NCBI RefSeq assembly: GCF_033568475.1 | Contig: NC_133123.1 | Location: 54,753,522-54,817,521 of the forward strand | DNA length: 64,000 nt | Source: Henckelia pumila | Lineage: Eukaryota > Streptophyta > Magnoliopsida > Lamiales > Gesneriaceae | Direction of reading: 5' to 3' | Part shown: one piece after another, positions 33,262 through 48,000 of the stretch | How positions within the stretch are numbered: the stretch's first letter is position 1 | Layout of the letters: each line of letters begins with the position of its first letter | Made by a program: the position numbers and the translations under genes | The notes under the pieces: model-generated | Seen by the model: only the letters and a program-made list of their open reading frames with translations | Database searches by the model: none | What the model was told of the DNA's origin: nothing

Positions 33262-36200
33262 TGAAACGACCCTAACTCTCTAAATATAAATAAATAAATA
33301 TGCGAAAATTTTTTTTTATTACTTACTAAATAAAAATATATACATACAAGCCCATACATATATGCACAGAATAAATAGATTTAAAATAAATAACTTAAAT
33401 AAAATAATGCAACAATTTGAAAACTTAAAATTTCATAAATTAAATATCTGAGTCATGCGTTTAATAAAATACTGACAAAAACAAAAGAAATCAAAGTTTT
33501 GCATGCACTGAAAATATTTCAATAAAAACATCATATAGTGTCAATTACTGAAAATAAATAAAAAATGTATAACATGATAAAATATTCGAAACATGTATAT
33601 AGACTCCGACAACGGTCACGGGATCACTGCATGTCCGCTCATAGGTCCTCGCCACCGGTGGGTACCACATCCTCGTCTACGTACTCACATGCACCATACC
33701 AGTGTAGTGAGCCTAGAGGCCCAACATGCAAACATAACAAGGGTTTAAAAATAATTTAAATCACTTTAATACTAATACATAACATATACATGAATGAGCA
33801 TGCTTAAAAATATCATGAACATAACATAAACTTAAATTAAACTTGAATATCATAATAGTACATAAACATTGTTGAGCAAAGTATTTTCTAACATCGAAAG
33901 GTCGCATCCATAGTGTAACCATACATACATTAAATACTGATCAGCGTGGTAAACCAACATACGTGGCGGTGACGAATCACCTCTTAAATTGGCAGTAAAC
34001 TGCCCTTCAATAGTTCAATTATGGGGACGAATCCCCCTTAAATTGTCACACTACTTCAACTTCCAACATAAAATTATTTTCTTTTGCTCAACTTCAAACA
34101 TTAAATCATGCATAAAAATTATTTCATGAATGCATGTACTTAAATAAAATGTGTGTCCATATATATTTAATATAATTTCATACTAACATATAAATATTAA
34201 AAATAACTTCCATGCATAAAAAAAAATAATTAAATATATATTCAGGACACATGCAATTTCTCATGGGTTGTACTGAACTGCTGGCCCTAACACTCAAGCC
34301 CTTTTTCTTAAATTCTGGCCCATTAACACTGAGACTGGCCCATTAATACACTTAAACCCAAAAATACATTTCTAGGCCCAATTAATAAATTAAAGCCCAT
34401 TAATGTTGGAAAACTGGCGTTCAGATCAATCACGATTGATACCCGGTGCAGCGGAAGTTTAAAAATTTTATTATGGAACAATTTCATAGTGTGGGTATCA
34501 ACCGTTTACGATTAAATTATTTGTGTGTGTAAAAATTAAATAACTGTTATGTAATTTTTACCTTCAATCTCGAAGCGAGATTATTGGACACCACACAGAT
34601 TTCTCTGCGCTTCTTGTATCTCCCTGGAACTGATGAATATTCTGTCCTTCAATCAGGTCCATGAATGGAGGTTTAATCCCTCTGATAGATTGCACTAGAA
34701 AATCTATCAGAAGTTTTCTACGAAGAGAATAAACGAATTTGATTCGCTATTCCAGACTGCAATTCAAAATCACAGACCGGAATTTCTCACGCAGAGAAGA
34801 GAGGGGCGGCCGAATTTCTAGAGAGAACTAGGGGTTTTTTTCGAAAACTGTCTCTCAAAATTATGACCAACTGTGTATAATTTCTGTACTGCAATAACTT
34901 ATTTATAATGCAGGCCACTAACACCTTAGGGCCCATTAGTCATAAGTTGAGGCCCGACAAGCAAAGCCCGCATGTTCAGAAATTAATATAAAATTCATCG
35001 TGACTCCGATTGATAAACCGATTTTACCAATGTGCACAGAAACCATTTCTGCACATTTTAAAGTCAAGATAAATTTTCCTGAATCCGAATTCAGTGGTTT
35101 CCAAAAATGTACATCCCTATGTCATTTTAGGAAATCCTACTCCCTTACTCTTATTTAAGAAGTCCAACTTCTTTATTCATTAAATTTAACTCTTTAAATT
35201 TAACTATCTCAACGGGGATTAAAACTCCATTACACTGTGTGACCCTCAATGGTTCAGGGATACAGCTAGCCGTGGGCTCACAACTCCTTGTGACTCGGAA
35301 CAACGATTTCCGACTTGCCCAACGAATCATGGTAAAGCGCCTAGCAACATCGCCCCATGATTCCCTAGGTATCACTGATAGTGCCTACAAGAACCAGTAG
35401 ATTTTGGTTAGCGTACAGTACGGTCCCTTCATCCATATATCCCGATCGAATCAACAACCATTGGTATATCGAGAGTCGCTCAAGATTCGATAACTATGCA
35501 ATACATCTTGAAGATCAAATTAGTGACATCGCATGTGCTACTAAGAAACCATTTCTTAAATCACATCAAGTACTCTGGCCAGAGATTCGTCACACTAATA
35601 TCTCATCAGATCGCATAGGATATCCACACTCGCAAGTATGTGGTGAATCCTTGACAACAATGCATCGACTCCTATATGTGTTGTAACTGTACCCAATCCC
35701 GACACCTGATGACCCCCATAGAGTCGGTAAACGAGTCAAAGCACAGTACTAGCATATAGAGTCTCCATGATGTTTCAAGTAGTAAGGACTAATGGTGTAC
35801 AACCAAAACCGCGGACTTTATCCACTCGATAAGTGATAACCACTTGGAAAGTCCGGATAGGGTAGTTCGATTATTCATCCTATGAATATCCATTTGCATG
35901 CTTCGAACATCTCCATGTTCCCTACCAATGAAACGTGGTACTCCGCATCGCAAATGCTAGTCTCAAACTCGAGCGATCCTTATCCTTATTCTCGGACGGC
36001 TCAATTGACTAGGAACAGTTTAGAATATACAGTGACTATAAGATGTATTTCATGATAGACATCCCCATGTTCTACCACATCTTACATACACTATAGTATA
36101 TTCAAGGTCTTTATCAAAACAACAATAGTATATCACAATATAACAATATGAAGAAAGATAAAGTCATTGCCATTAATAAAAGTGTAAATTACATTAAACA

Positions 36201-37816
36201 AAAGATCGTTTGTACAAAGAGTCATCAAAGCCCATAGCCTCAAGTTGGCTCACTGGGCACCCACTCTTTCAATTAAAACATTACTGGCCCAATAACAACA
36301 TATTCTGGCCCAATGGGCCCAAAAGCCCAAAGACTGACCCAATAGTTTTCATGGGCTTCCAAGCCCATAAAAATTATTAGGCTAACTTAAAATAATTATT
36401 CAAGCCCATTAATAAATTTAAATGTAGCCCATTAATTTAATTAATCTATTTAGCCCAACTAAAACACTTTAACTTAATAATTAACTTAAAAATAAAATAC
36501 CCGAGCCCGACTAACTTAACCCGGACTCGAACCCAACTAACATGACCCAAGACCCACTGACTTGACCCGGACCACCAACCCGACCCGGACCCACCCCTGA
36601 AACCCTAAAACCCGCCGCCCTTCCTAGTTCATGTTGCGGCCGTGAGCAGCAGCCACTCCTTGGCTGCTGCCGGCCTGCTCTGGCCGCCCCTAGCCGGAGC
36701 GCCGACGCCCAGACGTAGCCCACGTCTGGGTGGTTTGAACCTGCCCTAGCTCGGCCTCAACCCTTCACCCTAGCCCAAGGCCGAACCCTTCTTCTAGAAA
36801 CCCTAACCTGCACACCCCATGGCTACTTCTTGCACCAGCTTGACCAAGCCTCTATCTAGCCCATGACCGACCGAGCCAAGCTAGCCTAAGGACCCCGACG
36901 AACCCCTTGACAGCCCTAACCAGCAGCCATGAACGCGCCTTAACCAAAAACGTGAACATGATTCCCAAAAACGTGAACAAGTGCATACATTCAACCCTTC
37001 TCGATTTTTTTTTCTTCTGAAATTTCTTGAATTAAAAAAAAATGATACATACACACACACACGCATAAGCACTGATATGGCACAAAAATTAGAGAAAGAA
37101 TCATGCCTTGCACCATAGGTTGAAGAGAAGAAGGCGCGTGGAACGATTCCGGGACGACGAGGCGACGATGACACAACTTGGATGCTTAAAAATCGTGGCT
37201 ATGGAATCCTTAGAGATGCTAGCCGATGAAGAAGATGAAGAACAAGGGAGGGGGTGGCGGCTAGAAGATTCAACGTAGGATTTTGGGCTAGGTTTAGGGT
37301 AATTAGAATAAAATAAAGTTTAGGGTAATTAAAATATTAATAAGGGTTTTAAATATACAATATATATAACTTAAAAACTCTAAATAATATTTAAAATCTG
37401 ATAACTCGAATAAAATCCCGAAATATATAATTAAGGGAATTTTAAAGATAGTAAAAAGTCATTATTTTGGCTAAATTTGGATAAAAATGGACTCCTAAAA
37501 TGAAATATAAAATTAAATACTGAAAATTTTGAGGAAATAAAACTCAAAATAATATTTTTGGGCTCTAAAAATGCTCATGAAATAAATTGGATAGAAAGTT
37601 GTCATCTCGTCCATCCACGGTCCCGTCTACGCGATAAAATAATTAAATTTCCATAAATCATGAAAAATCACTAATTATGGGTTAAATGCTTAAAAATAAC
37701 TTAAAACATGCACCAATAATTTCACATAATTATTTAACCCATAATCTAAAATTTTAAATAAATAAATTTCGTAATTATGCATGCGAATTTACGTACTAAA
37801 AATACTGGGTGTTACA
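33262..37816 (-). repeat. LTR2 of the C tandem, interrupted by a nested solo LTR
   Basis: Shared by internal regions 1 and 2. Without the nested insert and its extra target copy it is 2,682 bp, exactly the length of LTR3. Edges are tgaaacgaccc and gggtgttaca on the + strand. Confidence 0.9.
34404..36271 (-). mobile_element. Nested solo LTR, probably Ty1/copia type (fossil)
   Basis: 1,868 bp inserted in LTR2 with tg...ca ends (tgttggaaaac and ccactctttca on the + strand) and a 5-bp target duplication, attaa (34399-34403 and 36272-36276). On the - strand a ttataaataagttattgc TATA-like stretch near 34895-34912 precedes a pyrimidine-rich stretch, which favours this orientation. No gag or pol is present, consistent with LTR-LTR recombination. 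The superfamily is inferred from general appearance only. Absent from LTR1 and LTR3. Confidence 0.8.
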
Positions 37817-40800
37817 ATTCTCCCCCCCTTAATTTGAATTTCGTCCTCGAAATTAAAGTACTTACCCGAACAACTCCGGGTAGCGAGTCCTCATGTCTGC
37901 CTCGGTCTCCCAAGTAGCTTCCTCCTCCGAATGATTCAGCCACTGGACTCTGACCATCGGTATGACCCGCGTCCTCAATCTGCGCTCCTCCCTAGCCAAG
38001 ATCCGTATAGGCCTCTCCTCAAATGGTAACTCCGGTGTCAACTGAAGAGGCTCAAAATCCAACACATGTGATGAGTACGAGATGTATCTCCGAAGCATGG
38101 ATACATGGAATACATCGTGCACTGCCGCTAGCCCTGGTGGTAGAGCTAAACGGTAGGCCAACGTGTCAACTCTCTCCAAGATCTCGAATGGCCCTATATA
38201 TCTAGGGTTAAGCTTGCCTCTCCTACCAAATCGCACTAATCCCTTCATAGGTGACACCTTCAGGAATACGTGATCACCTACAGCAATCTCCAAATCTCGT
38301 CGTCGAGTATCTGCATAACTCTTCTGACGACTCTGAGCAGTCCTCATGCGATCCCGAATCTGGGTCACAATATCAGCAGTCTGCTGCACTATCTCAGGAC
38401 CCAATAGGATTCTCTCTCCAACCTCATCCCAATGAAGAGGAGATCTGCATCTCTTCCCATACAAAGCTGCATAAGGAGCCATACCTATAGACGCCTGAAA
38501 GCTATTGTTATAGGTAAACTCCACTAACGGCAATCTCGTCTCCCATGAGCCCTGAAAATCGATGACACAGGCTCTCAGTAAATCCTCAAGAACCTGTATC
38601 ACCCTCTCAAACTGACCATCTGTCTGGGGATGAAAAACTGTGCTGAACAGTAATCTGGTCCCCAATGTTGTATGCAGACTCTTCCAAAATGCGGATGTGA
38701 ATCTCGGATCTCTATCGGATACAATAGACACTGGTATGCCATGCAGTCTAACAATCTCCTTGATGTAAAGCTCTGCATACTGTGTCAAGGAGTAGGTAGT
38801 CCTCACCGGCAAGAAATGAGCTGACTTGGTGAGTCTATCCACGATTACCCAAATAGCTGTGCAACCTCTAGCACTCCTCGGTAAGCCAACTACAAAGTCC
38901 ATAGTAATATTCTCCCATTTCCATTCCGGAATAGGAAGAGGTCTAAGAAGTCCTACGGGACGCTGATGCTCAGCCTTGACCTGCTGACAAGTCAAGAACT
39001 CTGACACAACTCTCCCGATTGCTCTCTTCATCCCGGGCCACCAATACAATAGCTGCAAATCTCAGTACATCTTTGTACTTCCGGGGTGATTGGAGTATGG
39101 AGATGTGTGAGCCTCTGCTAGAATCTCAGCTCTCAACTGATCGACGTTCGGTACCCATATCCTACCACGGTACTGAATTGCCATCCACAACTGTATACAA
39201 AAGACCACCCTTGGCCTCATCTCTCTGTCTCCAACGCTGCAACTCCTCATCAGTAGACTGTCCATCCCTGATCCGATCTCACATAACTGGCTGCAATGTC
39301 AATACTGACAAGCTCGGTGCATGACCACCCAAGTAAAACTCCAAATCAAACCTCTGAATCTCCCTCTGCAGTGGTAACTGCACTGACAAACACGATACCA
39401 CTGACGACTTCCAACTTAAAGCATCGGCCACCACATTAGCTTTACCCGGATGGTAGCTAATGTCACAGTCGTAATCCTTCACCAACACCACTAACTCCTC
39501 GTGTGGTACTGTCATCGCTAAAACCGGTGCGGTAGTGAGTGCTTCCTTCATCTGATCGAAGCTCCTCTGACAGTCTAGACTCCAAACAAACTTCGCATTC
39601 TTCTTGGTTAAGAAAGTCAAGGGTACTGCAATAGAGGAAAAACCCTTGATGAACTTCCTATAGTATCCTGCCAAACCCAAGAAAGTGCGAATCTCCAAAG
39701 CATTCTTCGGAATACCCCATTTCTGCACTGCCTCAACCTTCGACTGATCCACTGCAATCCCATCTCTAGAAATAATGTGGCCAAGAAATGCCACCTGCTC
39801 AAGCCAAAACTCGCACTTGCTGAACTTGGCATACAAACGATGCTCCCTCAAAGTCTGCAAGGCTGTCTGTAGATGCTTCCTATGCTCCTCAACGCTCCTA
39901 GAGTAGATCAAGATATCATCAATGAAGACTATGATGAACTGATCAAGATACGGCCGAAAAACTCGGTTCATGAGATCCATGAAAACCGCTGGAGCATTGG
40001 TCATCCCAAATGGCATCAATAAGAACTCGTAATGCCCATAACGTGCCTGGAAAGCAGTCTTGGACACATCTGCATCTCTAACTCGCAGCTGATGATAACC
40101 AGATCGCAGGTCGATCTTGGAGAACACCGAAGCTCCCTGAAACTGATCAAATAAGTCCTCTATCCTCGGCAGTGGGTACTTATTCTTCACTGTGACCCTA
40201 TTGAACTCTCGATAATCGATGCACAGTCTCATACTGCCATCTTTCTTCTTCACAAATAGCACTGGAGCTCCCCATGGAGAAAAGCTAGGACGAACAAAGC
40301 CTTTCTCTAATAACTCCTGTATCTGCTCCTTCAACTCTTTCATCTCGGTAGGAGCAAGTCTGTATGGTGCCTTAGAGATAGGCACGGTGTCTGGCACTAA
40401 GTCGATGCTGAACTCCACATCTCTCACTGGTGGAATTCCTGCAACATCCTCCGGAAAGACGTTCGGAAAGTCACGAACCACCTCTATCTCGGATAATGAT
40501 CTGCTAGATGGTTCTGAGGCCATGACAATACTTGCTAGAAAACCTTGGCAACCCCATTTCAACAGCTTCCTCGCCTGAATAAGAGATATCACCTGAGGAA
40601 TATCACTGCTCTGAGATGCATGAAAAGTAAACGGGTCGCCTCTCGGCGGTTTCACTGACACTGTCCTCCGACGAAAATCAATCGAAGCTCCATTGACTGT
40701 CAACCAGTCCATACCCAATATCAAATCAAATCCACTCAACGGAAAAATCACCACATCTGCGCGAATGGAGTGCCCCTAAAGCTCCAACTCCAGTTCTCGA

Positions 40801-42383
40801 ATGATACTAGAGGTAGAAATAATCTGTCCTGACGGCATAGTGACATCATAACCATGTCAAAAATCTCGGGTGTGATGCCTATCCGTCTGATAAACTCCAG
40901 GGAGATAAACGAATGCGTAGCCCCTGAATCTAGCAACGCAAACGTGGAGTTGTCTCCAACTAAAATTTTCCCTGCACGCAGAAGAATCCCAACAATTTCA
41001 TACCACTACTAAACTTTCCCCCAAAGATAAGTCACTAATAACCCTTAATTCTAGTCACAAGTAAATCATGCTTCTTATTCTAACATGCAGATAGAAAAAT
41101 CCCAAATAAAAATTATTTCACAAAGAAAAATCGAAATTCTTAACCAAAGGAAGAAATTATAAAATACTAGGGGTAAGATATACCGGTGATCAAGGAGGTG
41201 TCTGGGTCTGCCTCCTCTGCCTGCATAACGAACACTCTACCAGCAGTGTTCTTCTTCCTCGGGCAATTAGCTATCTGGTGCCCTGGATCTCTACAGTGGA
41301 AACAAACTCCTGCTCCCAAAAGACAAGATCCCGAATGCATCTTCTGACACTTCGGGCAAGTAGGAAAACCTCCAGTATTAGGGGCCCCGCCCCTAGGATG
41401 TTGTGGCCTCTGCTGCTGGTTCGGGCCCTTAGACGGCCCAATATACTGCTTATTCGCAGGAGGCTGCGAAGATGGTCACTGAAATCCAGACTGATTCTGT
41501 CTCTTCCCTTGCAGCTCTCGCTGTATCTCTCTCCTACCCTCCTTTGACCTCAGTGCTCTACTAACTGCCGCCTCATATGTAGCGACGTCCATCATACATA
41601 CGTCATGCTTAATATCCGCCTTCAGTCCCTCCACAAACTACCTCATCTTCTCCAGTGGACTGTCTGCAATCAGAGGCACAAAATGACAGCCCCTCTCGAA
41701 CTGTCTCACATACTCAACCACTGACCTGTCCCCCTGTCGGAGACTCATAAACTTCCGGATTATGCGACTGCGCACATCCTCCGTGAAATACTTGGCGTAG
41801 AAGATACGCCTAAACTCCGCCCAAGTCAATGTAGGAAGATGTACTCCCCTGGCAGCACCCTCCCACCAAAGAGCTGCATCTCCCCTCATCATATACGTCG
41901 CACATTTCACCCTGTCGGCGTCAGTAATCCCATGTATGCAAAGATGGACTCCAAATAACGAATCCACCCCTTAGCCACCAATGGATCGGTGATACCAGTG
42001 AACTCCTTTGGCCCCTTCTTCTGGAACCGCTCAGCTATGTCCTCCTCGTGGGACAGTCTAGGACGTGTAGCCTGCTGCTCCAGCAGAGCAGTAATCCCTG
42101 CCATAATATTATCATTGGCCTGATCCAATGCTGCAAGTGGGTTCTGCGGAGGTGGAGGTGGAGATTCCCCACGTCTGTTCATTGGTCTCGGAGGCATTCT
42201 GCACCACCACATATTTCTTTACGTAAATCGCCATGCATAACTAAGTGTTTTAACATTAATGCTAACTTAAATTCTTAAAAGTAAATCATGCTATAAACAC
42301 TTAAAACTTACAGACCGGTAGCGTGGATTTCTGAGCTCCCACAGCAGTAATGACCCCTCCAAGGCCCGTGCTCTGATACCAAT
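37817..42383 (-). pseudogene. C internal region 2: gag and pol (fossil)
   Basis: Same organisation as internal 1. Pol is at about 37862-40960, with a 398-residue integrase-chromodomain stretch (37862-39058) and a 491-residue protease-to-RNase H stretch (39279-40754). Gag is at about 41160-42212 and the primer-binding site at 42370-42381. It differs from internal 1 by scattered substitutions and is broken, about half a dozen breaks. Confidence 0.87.
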
Positions 42384-45065
42384 TGAAACGACCCTAACTC
42401 TCTAAATATAAATAAATAAATATGCAGAAATTTTTTTTTTATTACTTACTAAATAAAAATATATACATACAAGCCCATACATATATGCCCAGAATAAATA
42501 GATTTAAAATAAATAACTTAAATAAAATAATGCAACAATTTGAAAACTTAAAATTTCATAAATTAAATATCTGAGTCATGCGTTTAATAAAATACTGACA
42601 AAAACAAAAGAAATCAAAGTTTTGCATGCACTGAAAATATTTCAATAAAAACATCCTATAGTGTCAATTACTGAAAATAAATAAAAAATGTATAACATGA
42701 TAAAATATTCGAAACATGCATATAGACTCCGACAACGGTCACGGGATCACTGCATGTCCGCTCATAGGTCCTCGCCACCGGTGGGTACCACATCCTCGTC
42801 TACGTACTCACATGCACCATACCAGTGTAGTGAGCCTAGAGGCCCAACATGCTAACATAACAAGGGTTTAAAAATAATTTAAATCACTTTAATACTAATA
42901 CATAAAATATACATGAATGAGCATGCTTAAAAATATCATGAACATAACATAAACTTAAATTAAACTTGAATATCATAATAGTACATAAACATTGTTGAGC
43001 AAAGTATTTTCTAACATCGAAAGGTCGCATCCATAGTGTAACCATACATACATTAAATACTGATCAGCGTGGTAAACCAACATACGTGGCGGTGACGAAT
43101 CACCTCTTAAATTGGCAGTAAACTGCCCTTCAATAGTTCAATTATGGGGACGAATCCCCCTTAAATTGTCACACTACTTCAACTTCCAACATAAAATTAT
43201 TTTCTTTTGCTCAACTTCAAACATTAAATCATGCATAAAAATTATTTCATGAATGCATGTACTTAAATAAAATGTGTGTCCTTCATATATATTTAATATA
43301 ATTTCATACTAACATATAAATATTAAAAATAACTTCCATGCATAAAAAAAAATAATTAAATATATATTCAGGACACATGCAATTTCTCATGGGTTGTACT
43401 GAACTACTGGCCCTAACACTCAAGCCCTTTTTCTTAAATTCTGGCCCATTAACACTGAGACTGGCCCATTAATACACTTAAACCCAAAAATACATTTCTA
43501 GGCCCAATTAATAAATTAAAGCCCATTAAAACATTCCTGGCCCAATAACAACATATTCTGGCCCATGGGCCCAAAAGCCCAAAGACTGACCCAATAATTT
43601 TCATGGGCTTCCAAGCCCATAAAAATTATTAGGCTAACTTAAAATAATTATTCAAGCCCATTAATAAATTTAAATGTAGCCCATTAATTTAATTAATCTA
43701 TTTAGCCCAACTAAAACACTTTAACTTAATAATTAACTTAAAAATAAAATACCCAAGCCCGACTAACTTAACCCAGACTCGGACCCAACTAACATGACCC
43801 AAGACCCACTGACTTGACCCAGACCACCAACCCGACCCGGACCCACCCCTGAAACCCTAAAACCCGCCGCCCTTCCTAGTCATGTTGCGGCCGTGAGCAG
43901 CAGCCACTCCTTGGCTGTTGCCGGCCTGCTCTGGCCGCCCCTAGCCGGAGCGCCGACGCCCAGACGTAGCCCACGTCTGGGTGGTTTGAACCTGCCCTAG
44001 CTCGGCCTCAACCCTTCACCCTAGCCCAAGGCCGAACCCTTCTTCTAGAAACCCTAACCTGCACACCCCATGGATACTTCTTGCACCAGCTTTCCCAAGC
44101 CTCTATCTAGCCCATGACCGACCGGGCCAAGCTAGCCTAAGGACCCCGAAGAACCCCTTGACAGCCCTAACCAGCAGCCATGAACGCCCCTTAACCAAAA
44201 ACGTGAACATGATTCCCAAAAACGTGAACAAGTGCATACATTCAACCCTTCTCGATTTTTTTTCTTCTGAAATTTCTTGAATTAAAAAAAATGAAACATA
44301 CACACACACACACGCATAAGCAATGATATGGCACAAAAATTAGAGAAAGAATCATGCCTTGCACCGTAGGTTGAAGAGAAGAAGGCGCGTGGAACGATTC
44401 CGGGACGACGAGGCGACGATGACACAACTTGGATGCTTCAAAATCGTGTCTATGGAATCCTTAGAGATGCTAGCCGATGAAGAAGATGAAGAACAAGGGA
44501 GGGGGTGGCAGCTAGAAGATTCAACGTAGGATTTTGGGCTAGGTTTAGGGTAATTAGAATAAAATAAAGTTTAGGGTAATTAAAATATTAATAAGGGTTT
44601 TAAATATACAATATATATAACTTAAAAACTCTAAATAATATTTAAAATCTGATAACTCTAATAAAATCCCGAAATATATAATTAAGGGAATTTTAAAGAT
44701 AGTAAAAAGTCATTATTTTGGCTAAATTTGGATAAAAATGGACTCCTAAAATTATATAAAATTAAATACTGAAAATTTTGAGGAAATAAAACTCAAAATA
44801 ATATTTTTGGGCTCTAAAAATGCTCATGAAATAAATTGGATAGAAAGTTGTCATCTCGTCCATCCACGGTCCCGTCTACGCGATAAAATAATTAAATTTC
44901 CATAAATCATGAAAAATCACTAATTATGGGTTAAATGCTTAAAAATAACTTAAAACATGCACCAATAATTTCACATAATTATTTAACCCATAATCTAAAA
45001 TTTTAAATAAATAAATTTCCTAATTATGCATGCGAATTTACGTACTAAAAATACTGGGTGTTACA
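42384..45065 (-). repeat. LTR3 of the C tandem
   Basis: 2,682 bp with tgaaacgaccc and gggtgttaca edges on the + strand. Very similar by eye to LTR2 outside the nested insert. Shared by internal regions 2 and 3. Confidence 0.9.
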
Positions 45066-48000
45066 ATTCTCCCCCCCCTTAATTTGAATTTCGTCCTCGA
45101 AATTAAAGTACTTACCCGAACAACTCCGGGTAGCGAGTCCTCATGTCTGCCTCGGTCTCCCAAGTAGCTTCCTCCTCCGAATGATTCAGCCACTGGACTC
45201 TGACCATCGGTATGACCCGCGTCCTCAATCTGCGCTCCTCCCTAGCCAAGATCCGTATAGGCCTCTCCTCAAATGCTAACTCCGGTGTCAACTGAAGAGG
45301 CTCGAAATCCAACACATGTGACGAGTTCGAGATGTATCTCCAAAGCATGGATACATGGAATACATTGTGCACTGCCGCTAGCCTTGGTGGTAGAGCTAAA
45401 CGGTAGGCCAACGTGTCAACTCTCTCCAAGATCTCGAATGGCCCTATATATCTAGGGTTAAGCTTGCCTCTCCTGCCAAATCGCACTAATCCCTTCATAG
45501 GTGACACCTTCAGGAATACGTGATCACCTACAGCGAACTCCAAATCTCGTCGTCGAGTATCTGCATAACTCTTCTGACGACTCTGAGCAGTCCTCATGCG
45601 ATCCCGAATCTGGGTCACAATATCAGCAGTCTGCTGCACTATCTCAGGATCCAATAGGATTCTCTCTCCAACCTCATCCCAATGAAGAGGAGATCTGCAT
45701 CTCCTCCCATACAAAGCTGCATAAGGAGCCATACCTATAGACGCCTGAAAGCTATTGTTATAGGTAACTCCACTAACGGCAATCTCGTCTCCCATGAGCC
45801 CTGAAAATCGATGACACAGGCTCTCAGTAAATCCTCAAGAACCTGTATCACCCTCTCAAACTGACCATCTGTCTGGGGATGAAAAACTGTGCTGAACAGT
45901 AATCTGGTCCCCAATGTTGTATGCAGACTCTTCCAAAATGCGGATGTGAATCTCGGATCTCTATCGGATACAATAGACACTGGTATGCCATGCAGTCTAA
46001 CAATCTCCTTGATGTAAAGCTCTGCATACTGTGTCAAGGAGTAGGTAGTCCTCATCGGTAAGAAATGAGCTGACTTGGTGAGTCTATCCACGATTACCCA
46101 AATAGTTGTGCAACCTCTAGCACTCCTCGGTAAGCCAACTACAAAGTCCATAGTAATATTCTCCCATTTCCATTCCGGAATAGGAAGAGGTCTAAGAAGT
46201 CCTACGGGACGCTGATGCTCAGCCTTGACCTGCTGACAAGTCAAGAACTCTGACACAACTCTCCCGATTGCTCTCTTCATCCCGGGCCACCAATACAATA
46301 GCTGCAAATCTCAGTACATCTTCGTACTTCCGGGGTGAATGGAGTATGGAGATGTGTGAGCCTCTGCTAGAATCTCAGTTCTCAACTGATCGACGTTCGG
46401 TACCCACATCCTACCACGGTACTGAACAATGCCATCCACAACTGTATACACAAGACCACCCTTGGCCTCATCTCTCTGTCTCCAACGCTGCAACTCCTCA
46501 TCAGTAGACTGTCCATCCCTGATCCGATCTCACAGAACTGGCTGCAATGTCAATACTGACAAGCTCGGTGCATGACCACCCAAGTAAAACTCCAAATCAA
46601 ACCTCTAAATCTTCCTCTGCAGTGGTAACTGCACTGACAAACACGATACCACTGACGACTTCCAACTCAAAGCATCGGCCACCACATTAGCTTTACCCGG
46701 ATGGTAGCTAATGTCACAGTCGTAATCCTTCACCAACTCCAACCATATCCGTTGCCTCATGTTCAACTCCTTCTGAGTGAAAAATTACTTGAGGCTCTTG
46801 TGATCAGTGAAAATCTTGCACTTCTCTCCATACAGATAGTGCCTCCAGATTTTCAAAGCGAAGACCACTGCCGCTAACTCCAAATCATGTGTCGGGTAGT
46901 TCTGCTCATGAATCTTCAACTGCCTCGACGCATAAGCAATAACCTTACCACACTGCATAAGTATTGCGCCTAAACCTAGCTTAGACGCATCAGTGTACAC
47001 CACTAACTCCTCGTGTGGTACGGTCATCGCTAAAACCGGTGCGGTAAAGAGTGCTTTCTTCAGCTGATCGAAGCTCCTCTGACAGTCTGGACTCCAAACA
47101 AACTTCGCATTCTTCTTGGTTAAGGAAGTCAAGGGTACTGCAATAGAGGAAAAACCCTTAACTTCCTATAGTATCCTGCCAAACCCAAGAAAGTGCGAAT
47201 CTCCAAAGCATTCTTCGGAATACCCCATTTCTGCACTGCCTCAACCTTCGACTGATCCACTATAATCCCATCTCTAGAAATAATGTGGCCAAGAAATGCC
47301 ACCTGCTCAAGCCAAAACTCGCACTTGCTGAACTTGGCATACAAACGATGCTCCCTCAAAGTCTTCAAGGCTGTCTGTAGATGCTGTCTATGCTCCTCAA
47401 AGCTCCTAGAGTAGATCAAGATATCATCAATGAAGACTATGATGAACTGATCAAGATACGGCCGAAAAACTCGGTTCATGAGATCCATGAAAACCGCTGG
47501 AGCATTGGTCATCCCAAATGGCATCAATAAGAACTCGTAATGCCCATAACGTGCCTGGAAAGCAGTCTTGGACACATCTACATCTCTAACTCGCAGCTGA
47601 TGATAACCAGATCGCAGGTCGATCTTGGAGAACACCGAAGCTCCCTGAAACTGATCAAATAAGTCCTCTATCCTCGGCAGTGGGTACTTATTCTTCACTG
47701 TGACCCTATTGAACTCTCGATAATCGATGCACAGTCTCATACTGCCATCTTTCTTCTTCACAAATAACACTGGAGCTCCCCATGGAGAAAAGCTAGGACG
47801 AACAAAGCCTTTCTCTAATAACTCCTGTATCTGCTCCTTCAACTCTTTCCTCTCGGTAGGAGCAAGTCTGTATGGTGCCTTAGAGATAGGCACGGTGTCT
47901 GGCACTAAGTCGATGCTGAACTCCACATCTCTCACTGGTGGAATTCCTGCAACATCCTCCGGAAAGACGTTCGGAAAGTCACGAACCACCTCTATCTCGG

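Noticed and set aside
35381-35686. A 101-residue open frame inside the nested solo LTR
   Set aside because: It resembles no known domain and lies antisense to the likely LTR transcript; solo LTRs do not encode proteins.
39019-39324. Open frames on the + strand across C pol regions
   Set aside because: They are antisense shadows of the retroelement reading frames.
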